Notes: generated by a model from the letters alone, not told the origin. DNA of 64,000 bases from Nocardia cyriacigeorgica (GCF_029868385.1 NZ_JARWNX010000047.1:89783-153782); one strand, 5' to 3'; positions 1-9,573 are shown, counted from the stretch's first letter. Numbers and translations: made by a program.

Positions 1-224
1 CGCAGGACCTCGGCCAGCGCCGACAACACCTGGGGTGAGGGATTGCGGTCGCGGCCCTGCTCCAGGCGGGTGAGGTATTCGACGCTGACCCCCGCGAGCG
101 TCGCGAGTTCCGAACGGCGCAGACCAGGGGTTCGGCGCCGCTGCCCGGTCGGAAGACCGACCTCGGCGGGCGTGACCGATTCGCGCCGAGTGCGCAGGAA
201 CAAGCCCATTTCGTTGGTGCTCAC
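1..224 (-). CDS. XRE/MmyB-like helix-turn-helix regulator, N-terminal part
   Basis: The visible 74 residues are the N-terminus of a DNA-binding regulator; the rest lies beyond the left window edge. The pattern RTRRES, GLRRSELA, GVSVEYLTRLEQGRD is the helix-turn-helix of actinobacterial XRE proteins that usually carry a C-terminal MmyB ligand-binding domain, which cannot be seen here. The GTG start at 224 is preceded by TACGGT (complement of 231-236) at a distance of 6 nt, so the mRNA is probably leaderless. The gene is divergent from the FMN reductase at 368, and such regulators often control the oxidoreductase next to them; that link is inference. Confidence 0.85.
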   Translation of the reverse strand, partial: MSTNEMGLFLRTRRESVTPAEVGLPTGQRRRTPGLRRSELATLAGVSVEYLTRLEQGRDRNPSPQVLSALAEVL

Positions 225-367
225 CCGTTCACCGTAGCCAGCTTTCCGGTGCCGAGGGTGGCCCTCGCACTACCACCCTCGGCGCGGCCTCCATCGGCAT
301 CCGGATGTCGATGACAGTGATTGCCGAGCGGCCGCCACGGTCGCACCTCGAACCGAAGGAGAACAGC

Positions 368-961
368 ATGACCTCGCCACTGAAGCTCGCGGTGATCATC
401 GGCAGCGTCCGGGAGGGACGGTTCGGCCCGGTGGTGGCCTCGTGGTTCGCCGACCTGGCCCGCGCGCACGGCGGATACGACGTCGACGTGATCGACCTGG
501 CCGATTACGAGATCCCCATGGAGCTGCCCGCCGCCCCGCCCGCCATGGACCCCGAGCCGCAACGGCCCGTCGGGATGAGCGAGCTGACCGAGCGGCTCTC
601 GGCGGCCGACGCCTACGTCATCGTCACCCCTGATTACAACCGCAGTTTCCCGGCCTCGATCAAGGCCGCCATCGACTGGTATTTCACCCAGTGGAGCGGC
701 AAGACCGTGGGATTCGTCGGCTACAGCGGCGGCAGCGGCGGACTGCTGGCCATCGAAGGACTGCGGCAGGTGTTCAACGAACTCGATGCCCACACCCTGC
801 GCGAGTACGTATCGTTCCCGCGCTACTACCTGCTCTTCGACGAGAACGGGTCGTTGCTCGAACCGGAGGAGCCGGTGGCGGCGGCACGGACGATGCTCGA
901 TCGGCTGCACTGGTGGGCGACGGCGCTGACGCTGGCTCGGTCGGCGGCGGCCGCCGCCTGA
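368..961 (+). CDS. NADPH-dependent FMN reductase family protein
   Basis: A flavodoxin-fold oxidoreductase of 197 residues. LAVIIGSVREGRFG near the N-terminus is the phosphate-binding loop of the FMN_red family, and the later segments VIVTPDYNRSFPASIKAAIDW and VGFVGYSGGSGG supply the FMN isoalloxazine contacts. The family reduces flavins or quinones with NAD(P)H in the cytoplasm; the physiological substrate is unknown. I chose ATG 368 because GAAGGAG lies 6 nt upstream; an in-frame upstream ATG at 305 has no such site. The gene is divergent from the XRE regulator, which is the likely controller. Confidence 0.85.
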   Translation: MTSPLKLAVIIGSVREGRFGPVVASWFADLARAHGGYDVDVIDLADYEIPMELPAAPPAMDPEPQRPVGMSELTERLSAADAYVIVTPDYNRSFPASIKAAIDWYFTQWSGKTVGFVGYSGGSGGLLAIEGLRQVFNELDAHTLREYVSFPRYYLLFDENGSLLEPEEPVAAARTMLDRLHWWATALTLARSAAAAA

Positions 962-1014
962 TGTGCGGGAGCAAGCAGTGCGGGGCGACGATGGATTACC
1001 GATAGGGTTCGGAG

Positions 1015-1800
1015 GTGGCTGCACACACTTCCGATCTCGAACTCGCCCTGCGACTCGCCGATGCGGCGGACGCGATCACCAAAGAGCGTTTCGGTGCGCT
1101 GGATCTCAAAGTCGACGCCAAACCGGATCTGACACCGGTGTCGGACGCGGATCTGGCGGTGGAACGGCAGATTCGGCAGATCCTCGAACGTGAGCGTCCC
1201 GCCGATTCGGTGCTGGGAGAGGAGTTCGGTGGCGATGCCGAGTTCACCGGCAGACAGTGGGTGATCGATCCGATCGACGGCACCAAGAACTTCGTGCGCC
1301 GGGTTCCGGTGTGGGCGACGCTCATCGCGTTGCTGGAGGACGGTGTGCCGGTGGTCGGCGTGGTGAGCGCACCGGCACTGGCCCGGCGCTGGTGGGCGGC
1401 CGCGGGTTCGGGCGCCTGGTCCAGCTTCCATCCCGGCGCGCCGAAGCCGATCACCGTCTCCGCGGTCGCCGACCTGGATTCGGCCAGCCTCGCCTTCTCC
1501 AGCCTGTCCGGCTGGCGTGATCGCGGTCTGCGGGAGAAGTTCATCGAGGTCACCGATCAGGTGTGGCGGGTGCGCGGGTACGGGGATTTCCTCAGCTACT
1601 GCCTGGTCGCCGAGGGCGCGGTGGATATCGCCACCGAACCCGAGGTGTCGCTGTGGGACCTGGCTGCCCTCGACATCCTGGTCCGCGAGGCGGGCGGAAC
1701 TTTCACGTCCCTCGACGGAACCTCCGGCCCGCACGGCGGTGACGCGGTGGCTACGAACGGACGCCTGCACCAACAGATCCTCGACCGCCTGCACCCCTGA
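1015..1800 (+). CDS. hisN: Histidinol-phosphatase HisN (inositol-monophosphatase family)
   Basis: This protein dephosphorylates histidinol phosphate in histidine biosynthesis and belongs to the Mg-dependent inositol monophosphatase fold. The metal-binding residues are visible: GEE at residues 68-70, DPIDGT at 85-90 and WDLAALD near 205. From memory it resembles mycobacterial HisN along its whole length, including [35 protein letters not shown] and [18 protein letters not shown]. The GTG start at 1015 follows TAGGGT (1003-1008) by 6 nt, so a leaderless transcript is likely and explains why GGAG touches the start codon. Length (261) is normal. Confusion with SuhB-type phosphatases is possible but less likely. 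Confidence 0.9.
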   Translation: MAAHTSDLELALRLADAADAITKERFGALDLKVDAKPDLTPVSDADLAVERQIRQILERERPADSVLGEEFGGDAEFTGRQWVIDPIDGTKNFVRRVPVWATLIALLEDGVPVVGVVSAPALARRWWAAAGSGAWSSFHPGAPKPITVSAVADLDSASLAFSSLSGWRDRGLREKFIEVTDQVWRVRGYGDFLSYCLVAEGAVDIATEPEVSLWDLAALDILVREAGGTFTSLDGTSGPHGGDAVATNGRLHQQILDRLHP

Positions 1801-1947
1801 GGCGGCGCCTGCGCGGTCCGCCTCTCGGTGGCATCAGCAGGGGCAAGGTCGACGTCTGCCGGGCGACCGGAGCGGGTGCCGGCCGACGAATCGCATCGCG
1901 CCCTCAACGATCGACCAATGGCTCCCTGATCAGTGAGAGTGCCATGC

Positions 1948-2358
1948 CTACACTGCAAGGGGTCCTTGCAGCGATTCGTGGTAGTGGATTCCCTTCCATC
2001 CGTTGTCGGTGCGATGCGCGATCAGCGTGGCGCGGCCGTGCACGATGAACGGCTCATGCCCTCCGGTCGTCTCACCCTCGATATGGAAGGAAAAGAACGC
2101 GTAAGCGACGTTTTCGATGATGTCGATCCGCACGTCGGAGACGGTGATGACGTGCACGTCACCGATGTCCCGGAAAACCCGGTCGAAGTACAGGTCGATC
2201 GAGGCCTTGCCCAGTACCGGTCGGGCCAATTCGGAGGGGCAGTACACAGTTTCGTACTCAGAGTCCCACATCGATTGGAGTGTGGCAGCATCCCGTCTCG
2301 CCCACCCCCTCTGATAAGCCTCGATCAGTGCGGCAACATCTTCGGCGTCGTTCGTCAT
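1948..2358 (-). CDS. SnoaL-like / NTF2-like protein
   Basis: A 136-residue cone-shaped alpha+beta protein of the SnoaL/ketosteroid-isomerase-like superfamily. The N-terminal helix AALIEAYQRGWARRDAATLQ, the tryptophan-containing loop SMWDSE, and the final strands are typical. Family members act as isomerases, hydrolases or simple binding proteins, so a specific reaction cannot be assigned. The ATG at 2358 follows a TAGCGT -10 box by exactly 7 nt, implying a leaderless mRNA. The promoter has a 19-bp spacer carrying a dyad, which suggests control by a MerR-family activator that is not in this window. Confidence 0.75.
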   Translation of the reverse strand: MTNDAEDVAALIEAYQRGWARRDAATLQSMWDSEYETVYCPSELARPVLGKASIDLYFDRVFRDIGDVHVITVSDVRIDIIENVAYAFFSFHIEGETTGGHEPFIVHGRATLIAHRTDNGWKGIHYHESLQGPLAV

Positions 2359-2365
2359 GAGCGCG

Positions 2366-2396
2366 ACGCTAGAACATCAAGTTCACTAGAGGTCAA
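2366..2396 (-). promoter_or_regulatory. MerR-type promoter with 19-bp spacer for the SnoaL-like gene
   Basis: Read on the minus strand, -35 TTGACC (2391-2396) and -10 TAGCGT (2366-2371) are separated by 19 bp instead of 17. The spacer holds an imperfect dyad, ACATCAAGT / ACTAGAGGT (2374-2382 and 2385-2393), matching 7 of 9 positions around a 2-nt centre. Overlong spacers spanned by such a dyad are the hallmark of MerR/SoxR-family activated promoters. Confidence 0.6.
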
Positions 2397-2700
2397 GTTG
2401 TCCGCGATACTCGGGTTGCTGTCTCGTGCGGCGATTGGTCGTGCTCGGACTACCACTCGCGATCTTGGGGAGCAGCAGCCTCGCAGCAGTTCGAACGCAT
2501 TTCGGGACAGGCCCAAGAGATCGGCACTGGTGCTGGCCGGCGCGTCTTCTTGGCTCCAGGTGATGCGGCTCGTCCGCAGCGACCGTCGGCGTACAAGTCC
2601 CGGATCGTAGCTATCCACGTGTGCGCAACTTCCGATTCCGGCCCAGGTCGCGCTCGGTAGCCACCCGCAGCTGTCGGGCTGTCCTCGTAGGATGGGCCGC
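2397..2700. other. Intergenic region without a convincing gene
   Basis: About 300 bases upstream of recQ. Open frames here lack family resemblance and a ribosome-binding site. The only signals I see are the MerR-type promoter at its left edge and the TAGGAT -10 box (2688-2693) of recQ at its right edge. Confidence 0.5.
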
Positions 2701-4572
2701 GTGGAAACAGCCGACGCCCTCGCCGCCGTAGACCGCACCGTCACCGGTGCCGAACCCGATGCGGCGCAACAGGTTCTACGTCGGGTGTTCGGATACGACA
2801 GTTTCCGCGGCGATCAGCAGCACATCGTCGACCATGTCGTCGCCGGTGGTGACGCCCTGGTGTTGATGCCGACCGGCGGCGGCAAATCCCTCTGCTATCA
2901 GGTGCCCGCGCTGGTGCGGCCGGGCGTCGGCGTCGTGGTGTCGCCGCTGATCGCGCTCATGCAGGACCAGGTCGATGCGTTGAGCGCGCTCGGCGTGCGG
3001 GCCGGGTTCCTCAATTCCACCCAGAACCCGGATGAGCGCCGCATGGTGGAGGCACAGTACATCGCGGGCGAGCTGGATCTGCTGTACCTGGCGCCGGAGC
3101 GGCTGCGGCTGGAATCCACGGCCAGGCTGCTCGAACGCGGCCGCATCGCGCTGTTCGCCATCGATGAGGCACACTGCGTATCGCAATGGGGCCACGACTT
3201 CCGCCCCGACTATCTCGCCCTGTCGCTGCTGCATGAACGCTGGCCCGATGTGCCGCGCATCGCGCTCACCGCGACCGCCACCGAGAAGACCCGCGACGAG
3301 ATCATCGAACGGCTCGATCTGGGCGGTGCCCGCCGATTCGTGGCCAGCTTCGATCGGCCCAACATCCAGTACCGCATCGAGCCGAAGAACCGGCCCGACC
3401 GGCAGTTGCTCGATTTCATCCGCGCCGAACACGCGGGTGACGCGGGCATCGTCTACTGCCTGTCCAGGAACTCGGTGGAGAAGACCGCGGCCTTCCTCAC
3501 CGAGAACGGCATCCGCGCCGTGCCGTATCACGCGGGTCTCGACAATCGCACCCGCGCCGAGAACCAGTCGAGGTTCCTGCGTGAGGACGGACTCGTCGTG
3601 GTCGCCACCATCGCCTTCGGTATGGGCATCGACAAGCCGGACGTCCGGTTCGTCGCCCACCTCGACCTGCCCAAATCGGTCGAGGGCTACTACCAGGAAA
3701 CCGGTCGCGCAGGCCGCGACGGACAACCCTCCACCGCGTGGATGGTGTACGGACTCAACGACGTCGTGCAGCAGCGCAAACTCATCGACGCCTCCGACGG
3801 TGACGCCGCGCATCGCAGGCAGCTGCAACTGCATCTCGACGCCATGCTGGCGCTGTGCGAGACGGTGAGCTGCCGCCGCACCCAGCTGCTGGCCTATTTC
3901 GGGCAGCGCGGCGAACCTTGCGGCAACTGCGATACCTGCCTGAACCCGCCGGAATCATGGGACGGCACCGTCGCGGCACAGAAGCTGCTCTCGACCGTGC
4001 TGCGGTTGAAACGCGAGCGCGGGCAGAGCTTCGGCGCGGGCCATCTCATCGACATCCTGCTCGGCAAGAAGAACCCGAAGGTGCTCCAGCACGACCACCA
4101 CGAACTCACGGTGTTCGGTGTCGGCACCGATCTGCGCGATGTCGAATGGCGCGGTGTGGTGCGCCAGGCGCTGGCGCAGGGCCTGCTTGCGGTGCACGGC
4201 GAGTACGGGGTGCTCACTCTCACCGAAGCCGGTAACGCCGTGCTGTTCGACGGTCACAAGGTGCTGCTGCGCCGTGAGCCCGAACGTCCGGAGCCCACCC
4301 GCGCCGCGCGAGCGGCGAAATCGGCGAAGAACCCGCCCGCCGATCTCGCGCCCGAGGATGCCGCACTGTTCGAGAAGCTGCGGGAATGGCGTGCCGCCAC
4401 CGCCAAGGAGCAGGGCGTGCCCGCGTATGTGGTCTTCCACGACGCCACTCTGCGCGAGATCGCGGCCCGTAAACCGGCCGATCTGTCCGGTCTCGGCGCG
4501 GTCGGGGGAGTGGGTGAGAACAAGCTCGCCAAGTACGGCGAACAGGTGCTCGAGGTCCTGGCCGCGCAGTGA
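2701..4572 (+). CDS. recQ: ATP-dependent DNA helicase RecQ
   Basis: A 3'-5' superfamily 2 helicase for recombination and fork repair. In order it has a Q-motif region [12 protein letters not shown], Walker [17 protein letters not shown] box [19 protein letters not shown], the helicase C domain ([41 protein letters not shown]), a zinc module with CGNCDTC, an RQC winged helix, and a C-terminal HRDC-like domain. The total of about 623 residues is typical of bacterial RecQ. I prefer GTG 2701 because TAGGAT (2688-2693) sits 7 nt upstream, a leaderless arrangement; ATG 2692 in the same frame overlaps that -10 box and has no ribosome-binding site. Confidence 0.95.
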   Translation: METADALAAVDRTVTGAEPDAAQQVLRRVFGYDSFRGDQQHIVDHVVAGGDALVLMPTGGGKSLCYQVPALVRPGVGVVVSPLIALMQDQVDALSALGVRAGFLNSTQNPDERRMVEAQYIAGELDLLYLAPERLRLESTARLLERGRIALFAIDEAHCVSQWGHDFRPDYLALSLLHERWPDVPRIALTATATEKTRDEIIERLDLGGARRFVASFDRPNIQYRIEPKNRPDRQLLDFIRAEHAGDAGIVYCLSRNSVEKTAAFLTENGIRAVPYHAGLDNRTRAENQSRFLREDGLVVVATIAFGMGIDKPDVRFVAHLDLPKSVEGYYQETGRAGRDGQPSTAWMVYGLNDVVQQRKLIDASDGDAAHRRQLQLHLDAMLALCETVSCRRTQLLAYFGQRGEPCGNCDTCLNPPESWDGTVAAQKLLSTVLRLKRERGQSFGAGHLIDILLGKKNPKVLQHDHHELTVFGVGTDLRDVEWRGVVRQALAQGLLAVHGEYGVLTLTEAGNAVLFDGHKVLLRREPERPEPTRAARAAKSAKNPPADLAPEDAALFEKLREWRAATAKEQGVPAYVVFHDATLREIAARKPADLSGLGAVGGVGENKLAKYGEQVLEVLAAQ

Positions 4573-4723
4573 GTCCTGGCCCGTGGGCTGGCAGCCGCGC
4601 GGCGAACGGAATGTGAAATCTCGACCCCTCAGATCGGGCTGCCCGATCCAGTAGTCCAGGATGACTGGCGGAACTTCATCGGACGATCCAACGAGTCCAG
4701 CAGACGGCAAACGGAGGCGCGGC

Positions 4724-5863
4724 ATGAACGGGTCGGCACCTGGCGGTGGCAACGCGCGCCACCACGCGGATCGGTCCGTTCACGACGGTTCATCCGGTAT
4801 CGGGCGGCGAGAACTGCTGACCGGTGCGGCCGTGGCCGCTGCCGGGTTCACGGTGGCCGGGCTCAGCCCCGCCCATGCCGTTCCCGTCGCCGAGGGCGTC
4901 ACGAAATTCGGCTTCCCGCCCCGCGGTGACCGGGTCCGCGTGCTCGTCACCGGCGACGCGGGCACCGGGACCAGGGCTCAGTGGGCGGTCGCCGACGCGA
5001 TCCGCGCGTTCCACCGGTGTGAGCCCTTCGATATGGCGCTCGGGCTCGGCGACAACATCTACGAGAGCGGCCCGAGCAGCGGCGAGGATCCACAGTTCGC
5101 CGAGAAGTTCGAGAACCCCAACACCGGCCTGGACTTCCCGTGGGCCATGGTGCTCGGCAATCACGACAACAGTTCGGTCCTGCCCGGTGACGGCGGCTGG
5201 CTGCTGCGCGGCGATCACGAGGTCCGCTATCACGCCGACTCGCCGCGCTGGTGGATGCCGAGCCGCTACTACTCGGTGCGCGTGCCCGAACGCGATCCGG
5301 TGGTGGAGTTCTTCGTGCTCGACCTCAATCCGCTCGCTGTCTACTTGCCGCCGCTGTTCACGCCGTACTGGGCCGTCGACGGCCAGTTCATGAACGAACA
5401 GCGCGCCTGGCTGGACCGCGCCATTGCGGAATCGCCCGCCACCTGGAAGGTCGCCTGCACTCATCACCCGTACCTGAACAATGGGCCGCACGGTGATGCC
5501 GGGCATTACGAGGGTCTGCCGATCGAGCCCATCAACGGCGTGCACGTGAAGCAGTTCTTCGACGACCATGTGATCGGCCGCTGTCACCTGATCTTGTCCG
5601 GTCACGATCATTCCTTGCAGGTGCTCGACCAGAAGGTCGAGATGAAGGGCACGCGCCAGATCATCTCGGGCGCCGCTGCCAAGACCGTCGGCGCCCAGCC
5701 GAGAGAACTGCCGGACACGGCGCACGGCGCCCAGTTCCAGAGCTTCCATCAGCTCGGTTTCCTGGTCCTCGACCTGGCTCCGGGCGCCATCGACGCGCGG
5801 GTGTACACGGTCGACCCGGCATCCGGTGCCGCCACCGAAGAATTCCGCCGCAGGATTGCCTGA
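4724..5863 (+). CDS. Tat-exported metallophosphoesterase (acid-phosphatase-like)
   Basis: The N-terminus carries a twin-arginine signal, GRRELLTGAAVAAAGF, ending at an AHA cleavage region, so the enzyme is exported folded. The body has calcineurin-type metal ligands: TGDAG, GLGDNIY, LGNHDN, HHPYLNNG and LSGHDHS. This is the order found in purple-acid-phosphatase-like metallophosphoesterases, which hydrolyse phosphomonoesters using a dinuclear metal centre. ATG 4724 has GGAGG 6 nt upstream, so I prefer it to the in-frame ATG 4661. It is co-directional with recQ but about 150 bp away, hence probably a separate unit. Confidence 0.85.
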   Translation: MNGSAPGGGNARHHADRSVHDGSSGIGRRELLTGAAVAAAGFTVAGLSPAHAVPVAEGVTKFGFPPRGDRVRVLVTGDAGTGTRAQWAVADAIRAFHRCEPFDMALGLGDNIYESGPSSGEDPQFAEKFENPNTGLDFPWAMVLGNHDNSSVLPGDGGWLLRGDHEVRYHADSPRWWMPSRYYSVRVPERDPVVEFFVLDLNPLAVYLPPLFTPYWAVDGQFMNEQRAWLDRAIAESPATWKVACTHHPYLNNGPHGDAGHYEGLPIEPINGVHVKQFFDDHVIGRCHLILSGHDHSLQVLDQKVEMKGTRQIISGAAAKTVGAQPRELPDTAHGAQFQSFHQLGFLVLDLAPGAIDARVYTVDPASGAATEEFRRRIA

Positions 5864-6026
5864 CCGGCCTCCTCGGCCTGCTTCGCGCGGCCCGGAGGCG
5901 GCGTCATCGGGAGCCCGGCTGCAAAGTGCCCGCGACTGCCCGCCTCGCTCATAGCCACCTCGGTGGACGCGCCGCTGGCCGCCTGAATTCCGCCGCGACG
6001 CGGGCGCCCGGGTTACCGTGCACGCC

Positions 6027-6263
6027 ATGGCATCCGGTGACGGCTCCGAAAACGGCGAAATCTCGGGCGGCTCGTCGAACGCCGAGGCGCCCGACGCCGC
6101 CCCCGTGCAGCATCGCAGCGGCGATCCGGCTGTCGAGACCGTCTGGTTGGGCCGCCGCGCCGACCCGCGCCGCCATCCCAGTTGGCCCCGCGTCTCCACC
6201 ATCGCGCTGACCGTCGCGTTCATCGCGCTTCTTGTTCTCTACGTGGTGCTGCGGCCGAACTGA
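6027..6263 (+). CDS. Small single-pass membrane protein
   Basis: A 78-residue protein with a polar, acidic N-terminal half and one hydrophobic segment at the C-terminus (ALTVAFIALLVLYVVL), so a tail-anchored or C-terminally inserted membrane protein. No family is recognised. The start is supported by TACCGT (6014-6019), 7 nt before the ATG, a leaderless configuration seen repeatedly in this window; an in-frame GTG at 6018 overlaps that box. Confidence 0.6.
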   Translation: MASGDGSENGEISGGSSNAEAPDAAPVQHRSGDPAVETVWLGRRADPRRHPSWPRVSTIALTVAFIALLVLYVVLRPN

Positions 6264-6309
6264 GCCGATGATCCGTGCTCGGCGGTGTGATCCAGCTCGT
6301 CCGAGAATT

Positions 6310-6358
6310 AGTTGATTAGCGAAAGCAACTAATATAAAGTTGCTTACCGCAAGCAATA
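6310..6358. promoter_or_regulatory. Tandem MarR operators overlapping the marR-efflux promoter
   Basis: Two copies of the same inverted repeat lie 28 bp apart centre to centre. Site 1 is AGTTGATT-agcga-AAGCAACT (6310-6330, one mismatch). Site 2 is TTGCTT-accgc-AAGCAA (6340-6356, perfect core). They flank an AT-rich TAATATAAAG element that is the likely -10 region. The arrangement suggests autorepression by the adjacent MarR protein. Confidence 0.65.
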
Positions 6359-6380
6359 ATTCTCGTGTTGGGAGTCCGGC

Positions 6381-6872
6381 ATGGCAGTGTCACCCGATAC
6401 CGCCCAGGACCTGACCAGAGAGCTGTACCTCATGGGCCGCGCGATCCGCGCGGCCATCGCTCATCCCGAAGAAGGTCAGCTGCTCTCGGGCGCCATCGGT
6501 GTCCTCGTGGTCCTGGAAGGTGCGGGTCTCATCCGGCAGGTCGACCTGGCCTCACATCTGTGCATCAGCCCCTCGGCGCTGAGCCGCCAGGTCGCCGAGC
6601 TGGTCACGGCGGGATACGTGACCAGGCGGGCCGACCCGACAGACGGGCGCGCCACCCTGCTGGAAGTGACCGAGGAAGGCCACGATCTGCTCCGGCGCGT
6701 TCGCGCCTCGCGGGCTCGTCGCCTCCAGGCCGTGCTCTCCGATTGGGATGAAACCGAAGCCGCGCAGGTATGCGCTGCCATCGAAAAACTCAGAAACGCG
6801 CTGGTCGCGCGTGTTCAGCACACTATGGCCGATAGGCCGGTTATCGAAGAGAGTCAGGAAGTAGATGCCTAG
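6381..6872 (+). CDS. MarR-family transcriptional regulator
   Basis: A 163-residue winged-helix repressor. The DNA-binding unit is LIRQVDLASHLCISPSALSRQVAEL followed by the wing GYVTRRADPTDGRATLLEVT, and a C-terminal helix serves dimerisation. It very probably represses its own operon through the two inverted repeats just upstream and is released by a small aromatic or drug ligand. GGGAG lies 6 nt before ATG 6381. Its stop codon overlaps the start of the MFS exporter by 8 nt, so the two are translationally coupled. Confidence 0.88.
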   Translation: MAVSPDTAQDLTRELYLMGRAIRAAIAHPEEGQLLSGAIGVLVVLEGAGLIRQVDLASHLCISPSALSRQVAELVTAGYVTRRADPTDGRATLLEVTEEGHDLLRRVRASRARRLQAVLSDWDETEAAQVCAAIEKLRNALVARVQHTMADRPVIEESQEVDA

Positions 6873-8526
6873 CCAACACGATGAGGTGAACTCGACCGAG
6901 GCGGTGACCCAGCGGGATCCGTACGCGATGACCCATCGCGAAGTCCTGGAAGCCATGACCGGCCTGCTGGCGGCGCTGTTCACGGCGCTGCTCAGCACCA
7001 CGATCGTGGCGACCGCACTGCCGACCATCATCGGTGACCTGCAAGGTTCCCAGACGGCCTACGCCTGGGTCATCACCGCCGCATTGCTGGCCACCGCCGC
7101 CTCCACCCCGATCTGGGGCAAGCTCGCCGATCTGTTCAACAAGAAGACGCTGGTCCAGATATCCATCGTCATCTTCGTCGCCGGATCCGTGCTCGCCGGA
7201 TTCGCCCACAACGTGGACCTGCTGCTCGCCGCACGCGTCGTCCAGGGCATCGGTATGGGCGGTCTGACCGCGCTGGTGCAGGCCATCATCGGCAGCATCG
7301 TCGCGCCCCGCGAACGCGGTCGGTACTCCGGCTATATGGGCGCCGTCATGGCGGTGTCCATGTCGGGTGGGCCCATCCTGGGCGGTGTGATCGTCGACAG
7401 CCCGCTCGGCTGGCGCTGGTGCTTCTTCGTCTGCGTGCCGTTGGCGGTCATCGCGCTGGTGCTGCTGCATCGCACCCTTCGCCTGCCCACCGAACGCAAG
7501 GACGACGTGTCCATCGACTGGCTCGGCGCCGTGCTCTTGACCGCCGGCGTGTCGATCCTGCTGATCTGGGTGTCCTTCGCGGGCAAGGCCGACTACTACG
7601 ACTGGGTCTCGCGGGAATCGGCGATCTACGTCGGCAGCGGTCTGCTGCTGCTCGCCGCCACCGTGTGGGTCGAATCGAAGGCGAAGTCGCCGATCATCCC
7701 GCTGCCGATCGTCACCGAACGCACCACCGGCCTGGCCATCATCGCCTCCATCGCCGTCGGTGTCGGCATGTTCGGCGCGACCACTTTCCTCGGTCAGTAC
7801 TTCCAGACCGCGCGTGGCTACTCACCGACCGTTGCGGGCATGCTGACCATCCCGATGGTCGCCGGCATGCTGATCGCTTCGGTCGGCTCCGGGCAGCTGA
7901 TCACCCGGTTCGGTAAATGGAAGGGCTTCGTCGTCGGCGGAGCGTTGGTGCTGGTGGCAGGCTTCGGGCTGCTGTCGACCCTCGATCACGCGACGAACCT
8001 GTGGCTGGTCGCGGTCTACATCACCATCGTCGGCCTCGGCGTCGGCAGCCTGATGCAGAACCTGGTGCTGGCCGTGCAGAACACCGTCAGCGTGCACAAC
8101 ATCGGGTCGGCCTCGAGTGCGGTCGCCTTCTTCCGGACCTTCGGCGGCGCGATCGGTGTGTCGGTGCTCGGTTCGGTGCTGGCGACCAGGGTGAGTGATC
8201 TGTCGGCGGAAGGATTCGCGAAACTCGGCATCCACCCGGCGTCCTCCGGTGGCAGCAACCTCGACCTGGGTGCGCTGCCCGCGCCTATCGCGACGATCGT
8301 GCGTACCGCCTACGGTGACGCGACCGGTCGAATCTTCCTGATCGCCGCGTTCACCACCGTGCTGGCCCTGGTCGCGACCCTGTTGCTACCGAACCGCCCG
8401 CTACGCACCACGATCGATATCGATCCAGCGCTCGATCCGATGCGGGAGGCCGAGGAGGCGAAGACGGATACCGCCGAGCTTCCCGCCGATCCGGTGCGGC
8501 AGCCCGAACGAGTTCTCCAGAAGTAA
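6865..8526 (+). CDS. MFS drug exporter, DHA2 (14-helix) family
   Basis: A 553-residue major-facilitator transporter of the EmrB/QacA type, driven by the proton gradient. Helix 1 is followed by the DHA motif [16 protein letters not shown], then [27 protein letters not shown] (motif A). The length fits 14 membrane helices, with a polar cytoplasmic tail. It starts inside the marR gene (8-nt overlap), giving a self-regulated efflux operon whose substrate is unknown. A 12-bp stem-loop ends the unit. Confidence 0.9.
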   Translation: MPSQHDEVNSTEAVTQRDPYAMTHREVLEAMTGLLAALFTALLSTTIVATALPTIIGDLQGSQTAYAWVITAALLATAASTPIWGKLADLFNKKTLVQISIVIFVAGSVLAGFAHNVDLLLAARVVQGIGMGGLTALVQAIIGSIVAPRERGRYSGYMGAVMAVSMSGGPILGGVIVDSPLGWRWCFFVCVPLAVIALVLLHRTLRLPTERKDDVSIDWLGAVLLTAGVSILLIWVSFAGKADYYDWVSRESAIYVGSGLLLLAATVWVESKAKSPIIPLPIVTERTTGLAIIASIAVGVGMFGATTFLGQYFQTARGYSPTVAGMLTIPMVAGMLIASVGSGQLITRFGKWKGFVVGGALVLVAGFGLLSTLDHATNLWLVAVYITIVGLGVGSLMQNLVLAVQNTVSVHNIGSASSAVAFFRTFGGAIGVSVLGSVLATRVSDLSAEGFAKLGIHPASSGGSNLDLGALPAPIATIVRTAYGDATGRIFLIAAFTTVLALVATLLLPNRPLRTTIDIDPALDPMREAEEAKTDTAELPADPVRQPERVLQK

Positions 8527-8540
8527 CTCCGAACGCGTGC

Positions 8541-8569
8541 GGCAGGTCCCGGTTCGTCCGGGGCCTGCC
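8541..8569 (+). terminator. Stem-loop after the MFS exporter
   Basis: GGCAGGTCCCGG (8541-8552) pairs with CCGGGGCCTGCC (8558-8569) across a TTCGT loop, with one G-T pair. There is no T-run, as is common for actinobacterial terminators. Confidence 0.6.
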
Positions 8570-8620
8570 TCGCCGTCTGTACCGTGTCGACCTGGGAATA
8601 ATCCGGTTGCTCCATCACTT

Positions 8621-8626
8621 TAAGGT
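8621..8626 (+). promoter_or_regulatory. -10 box of leaderless smpB
   Basis: TAAGGT is followed by 7 nt and then ATG 8634. This supports the internal start over the in-frame TTG/GTG codons upstream and predicts an mRNA beginning at, or within a base of, the start codon. Confidence 0.55.
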
Positions 8627-8633
8627 TGTCGTT

Positions 8634-9110
8634 ATGAAGGAGAAGGGGCGCAAGGTCATCGCGACCAACCGCAAAGCGCGGCACAACTACACGATCCTCG
8701 ATGTGTACGAGGCCGGGATCGCGCTGGTCGGTACCGAGGTCAAGAGCCTGCGCGAGGGCAAGGCATCGCTGGTCGACGCCTTCGCCACCGTCGACAACGG
8801 CGAAGTGTGGTTGCGCGGCCTGCACATCCCGGAGTTCAGCCATGGCACCTGGACCAACCACTCGCCGCGGCGGGTGCGCAAACTCCTGCTGCACAAGCGG
8901 GAGATCGAACGGCTGGTCGGCAAATCGCGCGAAGGCAACCAGACGTTGGTCCCGCTGTCGATGTACTTCTCCGACGGCAAGGTGAAGGTCGAACTCGCAC
9001 TGGCCCGAGGTAAGCAGGACTACGACAAACGTCAGGACCTCGCCCGCCGCACCGCCGAACGCGAAGTCACCCGTGAACTGGGCCGTCGCGTCAAGGGGAT
9101 GAGCCGCTGA
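8634..9110 (+). CDS. smpB: SsrA-binding protein SmpB
   Basis: The tmRNA partner in trans-translation: it delivers tmRNA to stalled ribosomes and mimics the anticodon arm. Conserved SmpB stretches are present: [66 protein letters not shown], and the C-terminal tail [11 protein letters not shown] that enters the mRNA channel. Length is 158 residues, normal for the family. The start MKEKGRKV at 8634 matches the usual basic N-terminus and follows TAAGGT by 7 nt. Its RNA partner ssrA lies 88 bp downstream, the usual actinobacterial order. Confidence 0.96.
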   Translation: MKEKGRKVIATNRKARHNYTILDVYEAGIALVGTEVKSLREGKASLVDAFATVDNGEVWLRGLHIPEFSHGTWTNHSPRRVRKLLLHKREIERLVGKSREGNQTLVPLSMYFSDGKVKVELALARGKQDYDKRQDLARRTAEREVTRELGRRVKGMSR

Positions 9111-9198
9111 CCTGCGCCGCGAGTGGTCGGAAAAATGGGAATGAACACCGGTCGGTGAGGTGTTAACATGACAAGCCCGGCAAGGCGCCGGGACGTAC

Positions 9199-9567
9199 GG
9201 GGCTGAACGGTTTCGACTGCGTACGTTGATTCAGGGGAAGCGTGTCGGTGCAGGCAAGAGACCACCGTAAGCGTCGTTGCAACCAATTAAGCGCCGATTC
9301 TCATCAGCGCGAGTACGCCCTCGCTGCCTAAGTAGCAGGACGTCTCTGTCAGACCGGGTTCGTCCCTCGACCCGGATCCTGGCATCAGCTAGAGGGACTT
9401 ACCGTCAGGGCCGGTCGCGGGTCACGGCGGAACATCCAACAGCGACTGGGATCGTCATCCGAGCTTGTTCGCGAGACCCGGAGATCCGAGTAGAGACCTA
9501 GCGAACTGCACACGGAGAAGCCCTGAAGACGCGGCGGAGGACCCGGGTTCGATTCCCGGCAGCTCCA
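9199..9567 (+). ncRNA. ssrA: Transfer-messenger RNA (tmRNA)
   Basis: The RNA rescues stalled ribosomes with SmpB. The 5' end GGGGCTGAACGGTTTCGAC and the 3' end GGGTTCGATTCCCGGCAGCTCCA form the tRNA-Ala-like half: the 7-bp acceptor stem pairs 9199-9205 with 9560-9566, and A9567 is the discriminator. The CCA tail is not encoded (next bases are CTC). The tag reading frame runs from GCC at 9293 to TAA at 9329-9331 and encodes ADSHQREYALAA, close to the mycobacterial tag. The sequence GCAGGCAAGAGACCACCGTA upstream of the tag is highly conserved in the group. Confidence 0.96.
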
Positions 9568-9573
9568 CTCGAG

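Noticed and set aside
2355..2744. Minus-strand frame between recQ and the SnoaL-like gene
   Set aside because: No ribosome-binding site or family pattern, it overlaps the recQ start and the MerR-type promoter.
4790..6223. Long minus-strand open frame (477 codons) opposite the phosphoesterase
   Set aside because: It is the antisense shadow of a high-GC gene with clear Tat signal and metal motifs; the translation has no family pattern and no ribosome-binding site.
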